Part shown: positions 17,753 through 25,476 of the stretch, piece after piece
How the letters are laid out: each line of letters starts with the position of its first letter
Numbering within the stretch: position 1 is the first letter of the stretch
From: Salinivirgaceae bacterium
GTDB taxonomy: Bacteria > Bacteroidota > Bacteroidia > Bacteroidales > SZUA-534
Assembly (NCBI GenBank): GCA_017527435.1
Contig: JAFXQB010000018.1
Location: 50,156 to 114,155 of the forward strand
Length of the DNA: 64,000 nucleotides
Direction: 5' to 3'
The notes under the pieces: generated by a model
What the model was told of the DNA's origin: nothing
Seen by the model: the letters and a program-made list of their open reading frames with translations, nothing else
Databases searched by the model: none
Position numbers and translations under genes: made by a program

Positions 17753-17760
17753 CAAATGTA
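17753..17760 (-). promoter_or_regulatory. -7 box of tRNA-Pro
   Basis: Minus strand TACATTTG, 15 bases before the mature 5' end of the tRNA. Confidence 0.7.
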
Positions 17761-18052
17761 TCAATAGGTAGGCATCTTGCAAAACTTTTTCAACATAAAA
17801 TTTAGTCGTATTGCACCTTTCTTGAAATTTTTCAACAAAAAAGTGTTTAATAATATGTTTATAGCATAAATATTCCAGTTTATTAATGGTTATTATTTTG
17901 TTGATTAATAGATTGTTAGTTTGTCAAAAATGTCTTGCTTTTTATTAACCATCTGAAAATTAGAAAAATATTTTTGCGAATAGTTGCATTTTTACAAAAA
18001 GAGCCCTATATTCGTAGCGTTTTTCAAACAACAAAATTTATTCTTTTGAATC
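17761..18052. other. AT-rich intergenic region
   Basis: About 290 bases of very AT-rich sequence with many short T and A runs. It holds the upstream half of the tRNA-Pro promoter on the left and one TATTTTTG box (17969-17976) that could drive the next gene. I see no ORF, stable hairpin or RNA gene in it. Confidence 0.6.
17969..17976 (+). promoter_or_regulatory. Possible -7 box for the gene at 18053
   Basis: TATTTTTG fits TAnnTTTG and lies 76 bases before the ATG. In such AT-rich sequence a chance match is possible, and no -33 TTG is at the right distance. Confidence 0.4.
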
Positions 18053-18781
18053 ATGCCATACAGGAGATTACCTAACACGGATAGTGCGCGTCTGCGTGCA
18101 ATGCAAAAAGCGCTTTCAAAATCGGAGAATGTTTTGCCGATGGACTTGCCGTACAGCGCGGCCACACTTCAGGAGTTGCGCTATTTTCTGCCCGAATTCA
18201 ATCAAGCTATTATGATGCAGCGCGATGTGTTCGAGCGTCAGACTTCGAAAAACAAACAGCATCAGGAGAGCTTCCGCAAGGCGCGGCTTTATATATCGCA
18301 TTTCATTCAGGTACTGAACTTTGCAATCGCTCGCGGCGAGATGAAACCCGACACTCGCAAGTATTTCGATCTGCCGTCGGACGAGACCAAGCTGCCGCAG
18401 CTCAACACCGAGCGCGATGTGATAGAGTGGGGACAGAAGCTTATTGATGGCGAGCAGAAGCGCTTGTCGGAAGGCCTGTCGCCTGTTACGAACCCCACAA
18501 TTGCCCGTGTCAAGGTTCACTATGAGGATTTTGTAAGGCTTAATATCTCGCAGAAAGGCCTGCAGGAAAACAACGCCAAGGCTTTGGCCAAGATTTCGGA
18601 ACTGCGCGGCCGGGCCGACAGCATTATCCTTGATTTGTGGAACGAGATTGAGGACCATTTCAGCAACAACGCGCCGGCCGTCAAGCGTGAAAAGGCCGCA
18701 GAGTATGGCGTCTCGTATGTCTTCCGCAAAGGAGAAAAGGCTGACGCAGATGAAGATGAGCTTGATTTGAAGTTGTTTTGA
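18053..18781 (+). CDS. Conserved-looking hypothetical protein, cytoplasmic, helical
   Basis: 242 residues, no signal peptide or membrane segment. The protein is helix-rich with many charged residues and ends in an acidic tail (ADADEDELDLKLF). I do not recognise a family or active site. Codon use matches the neighbouring genes and a strong terminator follows, so it is probably real and monocistronic. Confidence 0.8.
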   Translation: MPYRRLPNTDSARLRAMQKALSKSENVLPMDLPYSAATLQELRYFLPEFNQAIMMQRDVFERQTSKNKQHQESFRKARLYISHFIQVLNFAIARGEMKPDTRKYFDLPSDETKLPQLNTERDVIEWGQKLIDGEQKRLSEGLSPVTNPTIARVKVHYEDFVRLNISQKGLQENNAKALAKISELRGRADSIILDLWNEIEDHFSNNAPAVKREKAAEYGVSYVFRKGEKADADEDELDLKLF

Positions 18782-18819
18782 CGGTTTTCGCGACTGTCTT
18801 TACAAATATCGCTGGATTT

Positions 18820-18848
18820 AAAAGGCGGGACAATGTCCTGCCTTTTTG
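18820..18848 (+). terminator. Intrinsic terminator
   Basis: AAAGGCGGGAC (18821-18831) pairs with GTCCTGCCTTT (18835-18845) around AAT, with one wobble, followed by T residues. Confidence 0.85.
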
Positions 18849-18877
18849 TTTCCGATGAATTGAACACGCAAAATTTC

Positions 18878-18885
18878 TATTTTTG
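18878..18885 (+). promoter_or_regulatory. -7 box of the cytidylate-kinase-like gene
   Basis: TATTTTTG, 21 bases before the ATG at 18907. It supports the ATG over the GTG three codons upstream. Confidence 0.55.
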
Positions 18886-18906
18886 CATTATTAAAAAGTG
18901 TTACAG

Positions 18907-19527
18907 ATGAATTGCAAAACATTGACAATCAGTATAGGCCGTCAGTTTGGCTGCGGCGGCAGGGTTATTGGTCAGCGGTTGGCCGAGGAGTTGGGCTACG
19001 ACTATTTCGACAAGGAGCTGCTGGCGCTGGCGGCAAAGGAGATTGGCTTTGAGCCGTCGGTGTTTGAGGAAATCGACGAGCAGCCGCAAAAAGGTATCTT
19101 TCAGTCGTTTGGCGAGTTTGTGTCGATGCTTAGCCCGACCGACAACTATATGTCCGACGACCATTTGTTCAAGGTGCAGAGCGATGTTATCCGCCGCCTG
19201 GCCATTGAGCGCAACTGCGTGATTGTTGGCCGCTGTTCCGACTATATTCTGCGCGATTTTCCGAACTGCATCAGCGTTTTCTTGCACGCCGATTTGCCAG
19301 ACCGCATCAAACGTGTCTGCGCCCGGATGCCCATTGAGCAGGACAAGGCCCGCGCCCTGATTGAGCGCAACGACAAGCGCCGAGCCACCTATTATAATTA
19401 CTATTCGAACAAGACCTGGGGCCGCGCCGAGACCTACGATTTGTGTCTTAGCGTGTCGCGGCTCGGCGTTGAAGAGACCGTGGCCGCCATCATCGATTAC
19501 GTTAACCGGATGAAAACGAGGCTGTGA
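18907..19527 (+). CDS. Cytidylate kinase-like family protein
   Basis: 206 residues. The N-terminus TLTISIGRQFGCGGRVIGQRLAEELG is the modified P-loop of the Cytidylate_kin2 family, followed by YDYFDKELLALAA. Later blocks are CVIVGRCSDYIL and FLHADLPDRIKRV, with DKRRATYYNYYSNKTWG forming the lid and base-binding region. Such proteins are thought to be nucleoside monophosphate kinases, but the substrate is unproven. Starts at ATG 18907, just after a -7 box. Likely monocistronic. Confidence 0.9.
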   Translation: MNCKTLTISIGRQFGCGGRVIGQRLAEELGYDYFDKELLALAAKEIGFEPSVFEEIDEQPQKGIFQSFGEFVSMLSPTDNYMSDDHLFKVQSDVIRRLAIERNCVIVGRCSDYILRDFPNCISVFLHADLPDRIKRVCARMPIEQDKARALIERNDKRRATYYNYYSNKTWGRAETYDLCLSVSRLGVEETVAAIIDYVNRMKTRL

Positions 19528-19616
19528 TTAAAGGGGGGAGAGGTAAGAGTTTAGACTTTAGGAATTGTACCCGACACTAAATAATTGTTTAATCGGTGAA
19601 TCGTTTGTTTGACAAC

Positions 19617-19704
19617 GGACTTCGGACAACAGACTTCAGTCAGTGGTCGTAATTCGTAATTAACCAACATCTGCCCCTAACCATTACACTCTACTCTTTA
19701 CTCA
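19617..19704. repeat. Heptamer-periodic intergenic array
   Basis: Twelve successive 7-base units can be read in one phase, for example GGACTTC at 19617, GGACAAC at 19624 and AGACTTC at 19631. Further along, ATTCGTA is followed by ACCATTA, CACTCTA and CTCTTTA. The unit sequence drifts along the array but the period holds. It ends just before the cca promoter box. Confidence 0.7.
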
Positions 19705-19713
19705 AAAAAATTC

Positions 19714-19721
19714 TACCTTTG
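19714..19721 (+). promoter_or_regulatory. -7 box of cca
   Basis: TACCTTTG, 19 bases before the ATG at 19741, implying a leader of about 13 bases. Confidence 0.65.
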
Positions 19722-19740
19722 CGGCTCAATTGGCAGTTTG

Positions 19741-21150
19741 ATGAAGGAATACCTTAACAATATCATTTTCAAAACAATATCGCAGATTTTGGGCGAACGC
19801 GACCAGCAGGCTTTTGTCATTGGAGGCTTTGTGCGCGACAAGTTGCTCGGCCGTCCGTCGAAAGATATTGATGTGGTGACGCTTGGCAGCGGTATTGAGC
19901 TGGCGCAGGAGGTGGCTCGGCGGCTGCTGAAGAATCCGAAGGTCTCGACATACAAGAATTTCGGCACGGCAATGTTCCGCTATCGTGGTGTGGATGTGGA
20001 GTTTGTGGGCGCTCGCAAGGAGTCGTACAACCGCAACTCGCGCAAGCCGGTGGTTGAAAACGGCACGCTCGAGGATGACCAGCGCCGGCGCGATTTCACC
20101 ATCAACGCCCTGGCAATCGACCTTCATCCCGACCGTTTCGGACAGCTGGTGGACCCGTTTGACGGCATCGAGGACTTGAAAAATCAGATTATCCGCACGC
20201 CGCTCGACCCCGACACCACCTATTCCGACGACCCGCTGCGTATGCTGCGCGCCATCCGGTTTGCCAGCCAGCTCGGCTTCCGCATCACCGATGAGTCGCT
20301 CGACTCGATTGTCCGCAACCGCGAGCGCATCCGCATCATTTCAATGGAACGCGTGTCGGAGGAGTTCAACAAGATTATGCTGTCGCCGCGGCCGTCGGCA
20401 GGCATTAAACTGCTGCAAAAGGTTGGCCTGCTGGCGATTGTGTTCCCACAACTCGAAGCACTGAAAGGCATTGAAGTGGTTGATGGCTGCCGCCATAAAG
20501 ACAATTTCTACCATACAATGGAGGTGCTCGACCATATCTGCGAGCATACCGACGACCTTTGGCTGCGTTGGGCCGCGCTGCTGCACGACATTGGCAAGCC
20601 AGTCACCAAACGCTACGTGAAGGGTACCGGCTGGACATTCCACGGCCACGAGTTTGTGGGCGGCAAGATGGTTCCAGGAATCTTCAAGAACCTGAAACTA
20701 CCGATGAACGAGAAGATGAAATACGTTCAGAAGCTGGTGATGCTGCATATGCGGCCCATTGTGCTGGTTGAGGAGATTGTCACCGACAGTGCCGTGCGCC
20801 GTCTGCTCTTTGAGGCTGGCGACGACATTGACGACTTGATGCTGCTCTGTGATGCCGACATCACATCGAAAAATCCCGACAAGGTGTCGCGCTATCTTGA
20901 TAACTATCAGCTTGTAAGACGCAAATTGGTTGAGGTGGAGGAGAAGGATCGCGTGCGCAACTGGCAGCCGCCAATCTCGGGCGAGACCATCATCGAGACG
21001 TTTGCCCTGCCGCCGTGTCCCGCCATCGGCATCATCAAAAGCGCCATCAAAGACGCCATTCTCGACGGTGTGATTGAAAACACCCCAGAGGCGGCTTATC
21101 AGTTTATGCTGCAGAAAGGCGAGGAGTTGGGTTTGAAACCTGTGAAATAG
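19741..21150 (+). CDS. cca: CCA tRNA nucleotidyltransferase with HD domain
   Basis: 469 residues. Adds or repairs the 3' CCA of tRNAs (or a poly(A) polymerase paralogue). The nucleotidyltransferase head has [22 protein letters not shown] with the catalytic Asp pair in [17 protein letters not shown] and the template motif [17 protein letters not shown] follow. An HD domain ([11 protein letters not shown], about 285-295) lies in the C-terminal half. The tRNA-Pro in this window lacks an encoded CCA, which fits a need for this enzyme. Starts at ATG 19741, not the preceding TTG. Confidence 0.94.
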   Translation: MKEYLNNIIFKTISQILGERDQQAFVIGGFVRDKLLGRPSKDIDVVTLGSGIELAQEVARRLLKNPKVSTYKNFGTAMFRYRGVDVEFVGARKESYNRNSRKPVVENGTLEDDQRRRDFTINALAIDLHPDRFGQLVDPFDGIEDLKNQIIRTPLDPDTTYSDDPLRMLRAIRFASQLGFRITDESLDSIVRNRERIRIISMERVSEEFNKIMLSPRPSAGIKLLQKVGLLAIVFPQLEALKGIEVVDGCRHKDNFYHTMEVLDHICEHTDDLWLRWAALLHDIGKPVTKRYVKGTGWTFHGHEFVGGKMVPGIFKNLKLPMNEKMKYVQKLVMLHMRPIVLVEEIVTDSAVRRLLFEAGDDIDDLMLLCDADITSKNPDKVSRYLDNYQLVRRKLVEVEEKDRVRNWQPPISGETIIETFALPPCPAIGIIKSAIKDAILDGVIENTPEAAYQFMLQKGEELGLKPVK

Positions 21151-21206
21151 GGTGATTGTGAATTAGTTGCAAAGGAATAAGTGTTAATTCCTAAATCCTA
21201 ACTATC

Positions 21207-21707
21207 TTAATATTGGTCTTTCAGCAAGATGTAGTTCTGTGCCGATTGCTCAATCATTTCGCTGTTTTTCAACTCTTTGACTTTGGTGGCAGGAACACCG
21301 GCGTAGATGAATCCCGATTCAAGAGTGCGGCCGCCCAGAACAAGAGCGTTGGCGGCGACAATGCTGCCCGACTCAACCACTGCGTTGTCCAGAACCGTGG
21401 AGCCCATCCCGACAAGGACATTGTCTTTTATGATGGCGCCGTGCACAATGGCGTTGTGCCCGATGGTCACATTATTGCCGATGATGGTTGTTGAAACGCC
21501 TTCGGAGCTGTGAATTACCACGCCGTCCTGCACGTTGGTGTTGTTGCCGATGGTGATGGCGCCCGCGTCGCCGCGCAGCACGCTGCCGTACCAGATGCTG
21601 CAGTTGTCGCCAATCCGCACATCACCGATAATCACAGCGTTTTCAGCGATGAAACAATTTGCGCCGATTTTTGGCGTACAACCGTTAAATGGTTTGATTA
21701 TAGCCAT
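21207..21707 (-). CDS. Gamma-class carbonic anhydrase-like protein (left-handed beta-helix)
   Basis: 166 residues of hexapeptide repeats (NAVIIGDVRIGDNCSIW, VLVGMGSTVL) forming a left-handed beta-helix trimer. The three zinc His are present in VVIHSS and in TIGHNAIVHG, and Arg is in VLRGD, so metal binding is likely. Members are called gamma carbonic anhydrase or acyltransferase-like; activity is often unproven. Last gene of a three-gene minus-strand run after SiaB and SiaC, ten bases from SiaC. Confidence 0.9.
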   Translation of the reverse strand: MAIIKPFNGCTPKIGANCFIAENAVIIGDVRIGDNCSIWYGSVLRGDAGAITIGNNTNVQDGVVIHSSEGVSTTIIGNNVTIGHNAIVHGAIIKDNVLVGMGSTVLDNAVVESGSIVAANALVLGGRTLESGFIYAGVPATKVKELKNSEMIEQSAQNYILLKDQY

Positions 21708-21717
21708 TTATATTTTG

Positions 21718-22119
21718 TTAAATGGCTATGAAGTCGATGGGGCACTTGATTAGGTCGGTAAATTCCTGCCCTGTCTCAAGCATGTCTTCATCTTCTTTTT
21801 TGTATTGCCACTCAATACGCACGTTCAGGCCGTTTTTGAACAAGGCGTCGATAAGAATCACCATGTCAAGTATGTATTTGGCTGAAGATGAATTGAAATA
21901 GTCGAGTCGCAATTTGAAAACCATCGGATTTTTTGCAGTCCGTTCTTTTAACTCGTTGGTAATGTTGTTTTTAATGTTTGCCAACCAGTCTATTAATTGT
22001 CCGTAGAAGGCTACAACGTCTTCGGGGCGCGAGCAGCCATTGATTTCAAAAATGTTGTTGTCGAAATCGAAAACAACTGAAGGTGATGAACTTGTCTCTT
22101 TAATTCTGATGACATCCAT
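21718..22119 (-). CDS. SiaC family regulatory phosphoprotein (DUF1987)
   Basis: 133 residues. The family signature is visible: an N-terminal strand with IFEINGCSRPEDVVAFYGQLIDWL and the central LRLDYFNSSSAKYILDMV. In Pseudomonas SiaC is phosphorylated by SiaB, dephosphorylated by the SpoIIE-like SiaA, and in its free form activates the diguanylate cyclase SiaD. Here the phospho-acceptor region reads NSSSAK. It starts four bases after SiaB, which supports a kinase-substrate pair. No GGDEF protein is in the window. Confidence 0.88.
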   Translation of the reverse strand: MDVIRIKETSSSPSVVFDFDNNIFEINGCSRPEDVVAFYGQLIDWLANIKNNITNELKERTAKNPMVFKLRLDYFNSSSAKYILDMVILIDALFKNGLNVRIEWQYKKEDEDMLETGQEFTDLIKCPIDFIAI

Positions 22120-22123
22120 ACTA

Positions 22124-22633
22124 CTATTGTTTTGCAGAGTCTGTAATGCTTATTGTTAGGTCGATGAACGAACATTCGCTGTCGATGTCTGTGACGGTGT
22201 ATTTTATTGGTTCTCTTGAACTTCGCAGAATTTTCATAAGTCCGAGCCCGGCACCGCCTTTCTCGGTTATTTGTCCGTGATGTATCGTTTTGTTATACAG
22301 TTTTTTGACTTCGTTTTGTGTCAGCTGGTTCAGCTCGTCGATGCGGTCGGTCAGTTGTTTCAGCATGGTGCGGTCGATGCGGTTGCCAATAGACAGAACG
22401 TATTTGTTTCCGTTCTGCATGAGCCGTACTTTTATCTGCGGGTTCTGCTCGGGTGAGTCGAAATTGTGCCGGTAGGCGTTTTCAAGCCCTTCGACCATAA
22501 TCGAAAACAGCCTGATTTTGCACACCGGATTGTTGGTGTCAGGCATTTTTTGATTGAACAGAGTCAGTATCTCTTCAATCTTATCGAATGTTATCTCGCC
22601 GTCGTAGGCAAGTAATTGTTTGTAATCGTTCAT
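22124..22633 (-). CDS. SiaB family protein kinase
   Basis: 169 residues from the ATG at 22633; the open frame runs further upstream but has no ribosome site and no sensible protein there. The protein has a GHKL-like fold: RLFSIMVEGLENAYRHN is the N-box, and KGGAGLGLMKIL is the glycine lid. This matches SiaB (DUF6272), an anti-sigma-like Ser/Thr kinase acting on SiaC, the next gene. The SpoIIE phosphatase at 5962 is a possible opposing enzyme. Promoter not clearly seen. Confidence 0.87.
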   Translation of the reverse strand: MNDYKQLLAYDGEITFDKIEEILTLFNQKMPDTNNPVCKIRLFSIMVEGLENAYRHNFDSPEQNPQIKVRLMQNGNKYVLSIGNRIDRTMLKQLTDRIDELNQLTQNEVKKLYNKTIHHGQITEKGGAGLGLMKILRSSREPIKYTVTDIDSECSFIDLTISITDSAKQ

Positions 22634-22773
22634 CTTACAGTTACAGCAAAAGCGAAAATTGGTTATGGTGTAAAAATATATCTTTTGTGTGATATTCAAA
22701 AAAAGTTTGGTGATTATTATCAAAACCTTTTTGGCATACAATCATTTTGGTATCACATTTTCGCTTATTTGTG

Positions 22774-22781
22774 TATTTTTG
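22774..22781 (+). promoter_or_regulatory. -7 box of the DUF3078 gene
   Basis: TATTTTTG, 22 bases before the ATG at 22804. Confidence 0.55.
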
Positions 22782-22803
22782 GGCATCTTAAAATTTAAAC
22801 AAA

Positions 22804-23823
22804 ATGAAAGTAAAATTTTTTGCTGTTGCGGCACTTGTAGGGTGCGCGCAGTTTGTTTCGGGACAAGTAACTGACGCAGAAGCGGCTTTGCGTACTAATA
22901 CCGCAGATTCTGTTGATGGTTGGAAAGTTAAAGGTGTTGCATCGCTTAATGCCACACAGACATCGCTCACCAATTGGGTCGGTGGTGGCCAAAATTCGAT
23001 TTCTATCAATGGCGCGTTCAACATCCAGGCCAACTATAAAATGGGAAAAAACTCTTGGGAAAACACTCTCGACCTTGGCTATGGCCTTATGAAGCAAGGC
23101 GAAGATGCTGATTATCGCAAGACTGATGACCGCATCGATTTCTCGACGAAGTATGGCTATCAGGCTTACAAATCGTTGTACTATGCAGCTTTGGCAAGTT
23201 TCAAGTCGCAGATGACCAACGGTTACAACTATATCGACGACACCACGAAGCAGAAGATTTCCGCATTCCTGGCGCCAGCATATGTTATCGGAGCCCTTGG
23301 TGTCGATTACAAACCAAATAGCTATTTCAGTGCATTTGTGGCACCGCTCACGGTGAAGTACACAATTGTCAACGACCAGGACCTTGCCGATGCCGGTGCG
23401 TTCGGCGTTGATGCGGCTGAATATGCCGTTGAAACACTGCCTGACGGAACAGTTGTAAGCACATCAACTGTTAGCAAGCATGGCAAAAAGGCTCGCGGTG
23501 AGTTTGGTGGTTATTTGCGACTGATGTTCAGCAAGAGTGATTTCAAGGCTGAGGCACTTAAAAACTTGTCAATCACTTCTAAAGCCGACTTCTTCTCGAA
23601 CTATCTGCACAATCCGCAGAATATTGATGTCAGCTGGGAAACACAAATAGCGATGAAAGTGAATAAATATATAACCGTCAGTGTTTCAACGCATTTGATT
23701 TACGATGACGACATTGATGTGCCTGTTAAAACCACTCTGCCCGATGGTACTGAAGGCATCAAAATGAGCAAACGCGTACAATTTAAAGAGATTGCCGGCG
23801 TTGGTATAATGTACAATTTCTAA
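22804..23823 (+). CDS. DUF3078 family outer membrane protein
   Basis: 339 residues with a signal peptide (FVSGQ-VTD). DUF3078 hallmarks: WKVKGVASLNATQTSLTNWVGGGQNSIS, then ENTLDLGYGLMKQG and the RKTDDRIDFSTKYGYQ block, with strand-rich sequence ending in Phe. These are barrel-like proteins of the Bacteroidota outer membrane with no known function. The gene stands alone with its own promoter box. Confidence 0.9.
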   Translation: MKVKFFAVAALVGCAQFVSGQVTDAEAALRTNTADSVDGWKVKGVASLNATQTSLTNWVGGGQNSISINGAFNIQANYKMGKNSWENTLDLGYGLMKQGEDADYRKTDDRIDFSTKYGYQAYKSLYYAALASFKSQMTNGYNYIDDTTKQKISAFLAPAYVIGALGVDYKPNSYFSAFVAPLTVKYTIVNDQDLADAGAFGVDAAEYAVETLPDGTVVSTSTVSKHGKKARGEFGGYLRLMFSKSDFKAEALKNLSITSKADFFSNYLHNPQNIDVSWETQIAMKVNKYITVSVSTHLIYDDDIDVPVKTTLPDGTEGIKMSKRVQFKEIAGVGIMYNF

Positions 23824-23886
23824 AAGGTTTAGAGGGAAGACTCCCTGATAGTTGAGAAAGTTAAGAACAAGGTAAACTAACACTAA

Positions 23887-23904
23887 TCCCGATAGCTATC
23901 GGGA
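23887..23904. repeat. Perfect 18-base palindrome
   Basis: TCCCGATAGCTATCGGGA is fully self-complementary. It lies between the DUF3078 gene and the thioredoxin-like gene. There is no adjacent T-run. It may be a dispersed palindromic element rather than a terminator. Confidence 0.8.
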
Positions 23905-23922
23905 CTAATTGCTAAATCCTAA

Positions 23923-25359
23923 ATGAAAATGAGGTCGATAAAATATTGTTTGGTGGCGATTCTGGCGGTTCTGGGCTGCGGTTTTGCCAAAGCCGATGGC
24001 GGCTACAACATCAAGGTGCACATCGACGGCTTGGCCGACAGCACCGTCTATCTTGGCTACTATTTTGGTGACAAACAGTATGTTAAAGACACTCTCAAAC
24101 TCGACAAGAAGGCCAACGGCGCGTTCAAGGGCGACAAGAAACTCGAAGGCGGAATTTACTTTGTGCTTGTGCCGGGCAACACCATTTTCGAGCTGATGAT
24201 TGATAGTGAGCAGAATTTCAGCGTCTCAACAAAATTCACTGGCGATGCTTCCGATTTGACTAAATATCTGAAGTCGGAAGGCAGCGATGAAGTAAAGATG
24301 TATGTCGACTATCAGCAGTTTATGATTGCCCAAAACGCCAAGGCATTGGGATTGCGCAAACGCTTGACCAAAGCTAAAGGCAATGAGGAAAAGGCTATTA
24401 AAGATAGTCTGGCGATTCTTTCCAATGAGGTTATGGCCCGCTGGGACGATATTGAGACCAACCACAGCAAATCGTTGCTGGCAGCCGTTCTGCGAATCAA
24501 CAAAGACATTGACATTCCTGACTTTCCGCGCGATGCCGACGGCAATGTGCTCGACTCGGCTTTCCAATACAAATTCTACAAGAAACACTTTTTCGATAAT
24601 GTTGATTTTCAGGATGCAAGACTGCTCCGTACGAGTTTTTTCCAGCCTAAAATCGACCGCTATTTCGAGAAGATGATTCTTCAGGCGCCCGACACCATTA
24701 TCAAGGAGAGCAAAATGCTGTTAGACAAGGCTGAAGGCTGCGACGAGGTGTTCCGTTTCCTGCTGCAGACAATCTTCAACAAGTACAACAACAGCGACAT
24801 TATGGGTATGGACAAGGTGCTCGTCTTCTTTGGCGACAACTACTACCTGAACGGTCGCGCCACTTGGGCCGACTCGACTTGGCTCGAGAAACTTCGCGAA
24901 CGCGTCGAGGAACTGCGTTACAATCAGGTTGGCAATCAAGCAGTTGAACTGAAGCTCTACAGCTATGATGACCAACCGGTAACCATTTCGGGCGTCAATG
25001 CCGAATACACCGTATTGTTCTTCTTTGAGCCGTCGTGCGGACACTGCAAGAAGGCCACGCCCAAAATGAAGGCTTTGGCCGACAAGTTCTGGGAGCGCGG
25101 CGTTGAGGTGATGGGCATTTACACCCAAACCGACAAGGAAGAATGGGGCAAGTTTATTGAAAGTCAAGGACTTGAAAACTGGATAAACGCTTGGGACCCG
25201 TACAACCAATCGGGATTCCGCCTGTTCTACGACATTCGCAGCACACCGTCAATCTACCTACTCGACCGCGGCAAGAAAATCATTGCCAAACGCATTGATG
25301 TTGAGACACTTGAGAAAGTGCTCGAAGACGAGTATGCGCGGAAGGATAAGAAGAAATAA
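23923..25359 (+). CDS. Thioredoxin-fold periplasmic protein (DUF4369/DUF5106-like, TlpA-like C-terminus)
   Basis: 478 residues with a signal peptide (GCGFAKA-DGG). The N-terminal domain (about 25-130) is strand-rich, like the DUF4369 domain placed before thioredoxins in Bacteroidota, then comes a helical linker region. The C-terminal thioredoxin domain has the redox pair Cys372-Gly-His-Cys375 in FFFEPSCGHCKKATPKM and cis-Pro in STPSIYLLD. It probably reduces or isomerises thiols in envelope proteins. A second protein of similar layout lies at 62089. A terminator follows. Confidence 0.9.
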   Translation: MKMRSIKYCLVAILAVLGCGFAKADGGYNIKVHIDGLADSTVYLGYYFGDKQYVKDTLKLDKKANGAFKGDKKLEGGIYFVLVPGNTIFELMIDSEQNFSVSTKFTGDASDLTKYLKSEGSDEVKMYVDYQQFMIAQNAKALGLRKRLTKAKGNEEKAIKDSLAILSNEVMARWDDIETNHSKSLLAAVLRINKDIDIPDFPRDADGNVLDSAFQYKFYKKHFFDNVDFQDARLLRTSFFQPKIDRYFEKMILQAPDTIIKESKMLLDKAEGCDEVFRFLLQTIFNKYNNSDIMGMDKVLVFFGDNYYLNGRATWADSTWLEKLRERVEELRYNQVGNQAVELKLYSYDDQPVTISGVNAEYTVLFFFEPSCGHCKKATPKMKALADKFWERGVEVMGIYTQTDKEEWGKFIESQGLENWINAWDPYNQSGFRLFYDIRSTPSIYLLDRGKKIIAKRIDVETLEKVLEDEYARKDKKK

Positions 25360-25377
25360 CATTGATAATCAAATAGT

Positions 25378-25407
25378 AAAAGGCTGTCGGTAAAGACGGC
25401 CTTTTTC
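25378..25407 (+). terminator. Intrinsic terminator
   Basis: AAAAGGCTGTC (25378-25388) and GACGGCCTTTT (25395-25405) pair with one wobble around GGTAAA, then T residues. Confidence 0.85.
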
Positions 25408-25476
25408 ATTTTATAAAGACAAAAATTCTTACAACCTTGTACTGCTTTTGTTTTGAAGGCTTTTAACACTAATACA

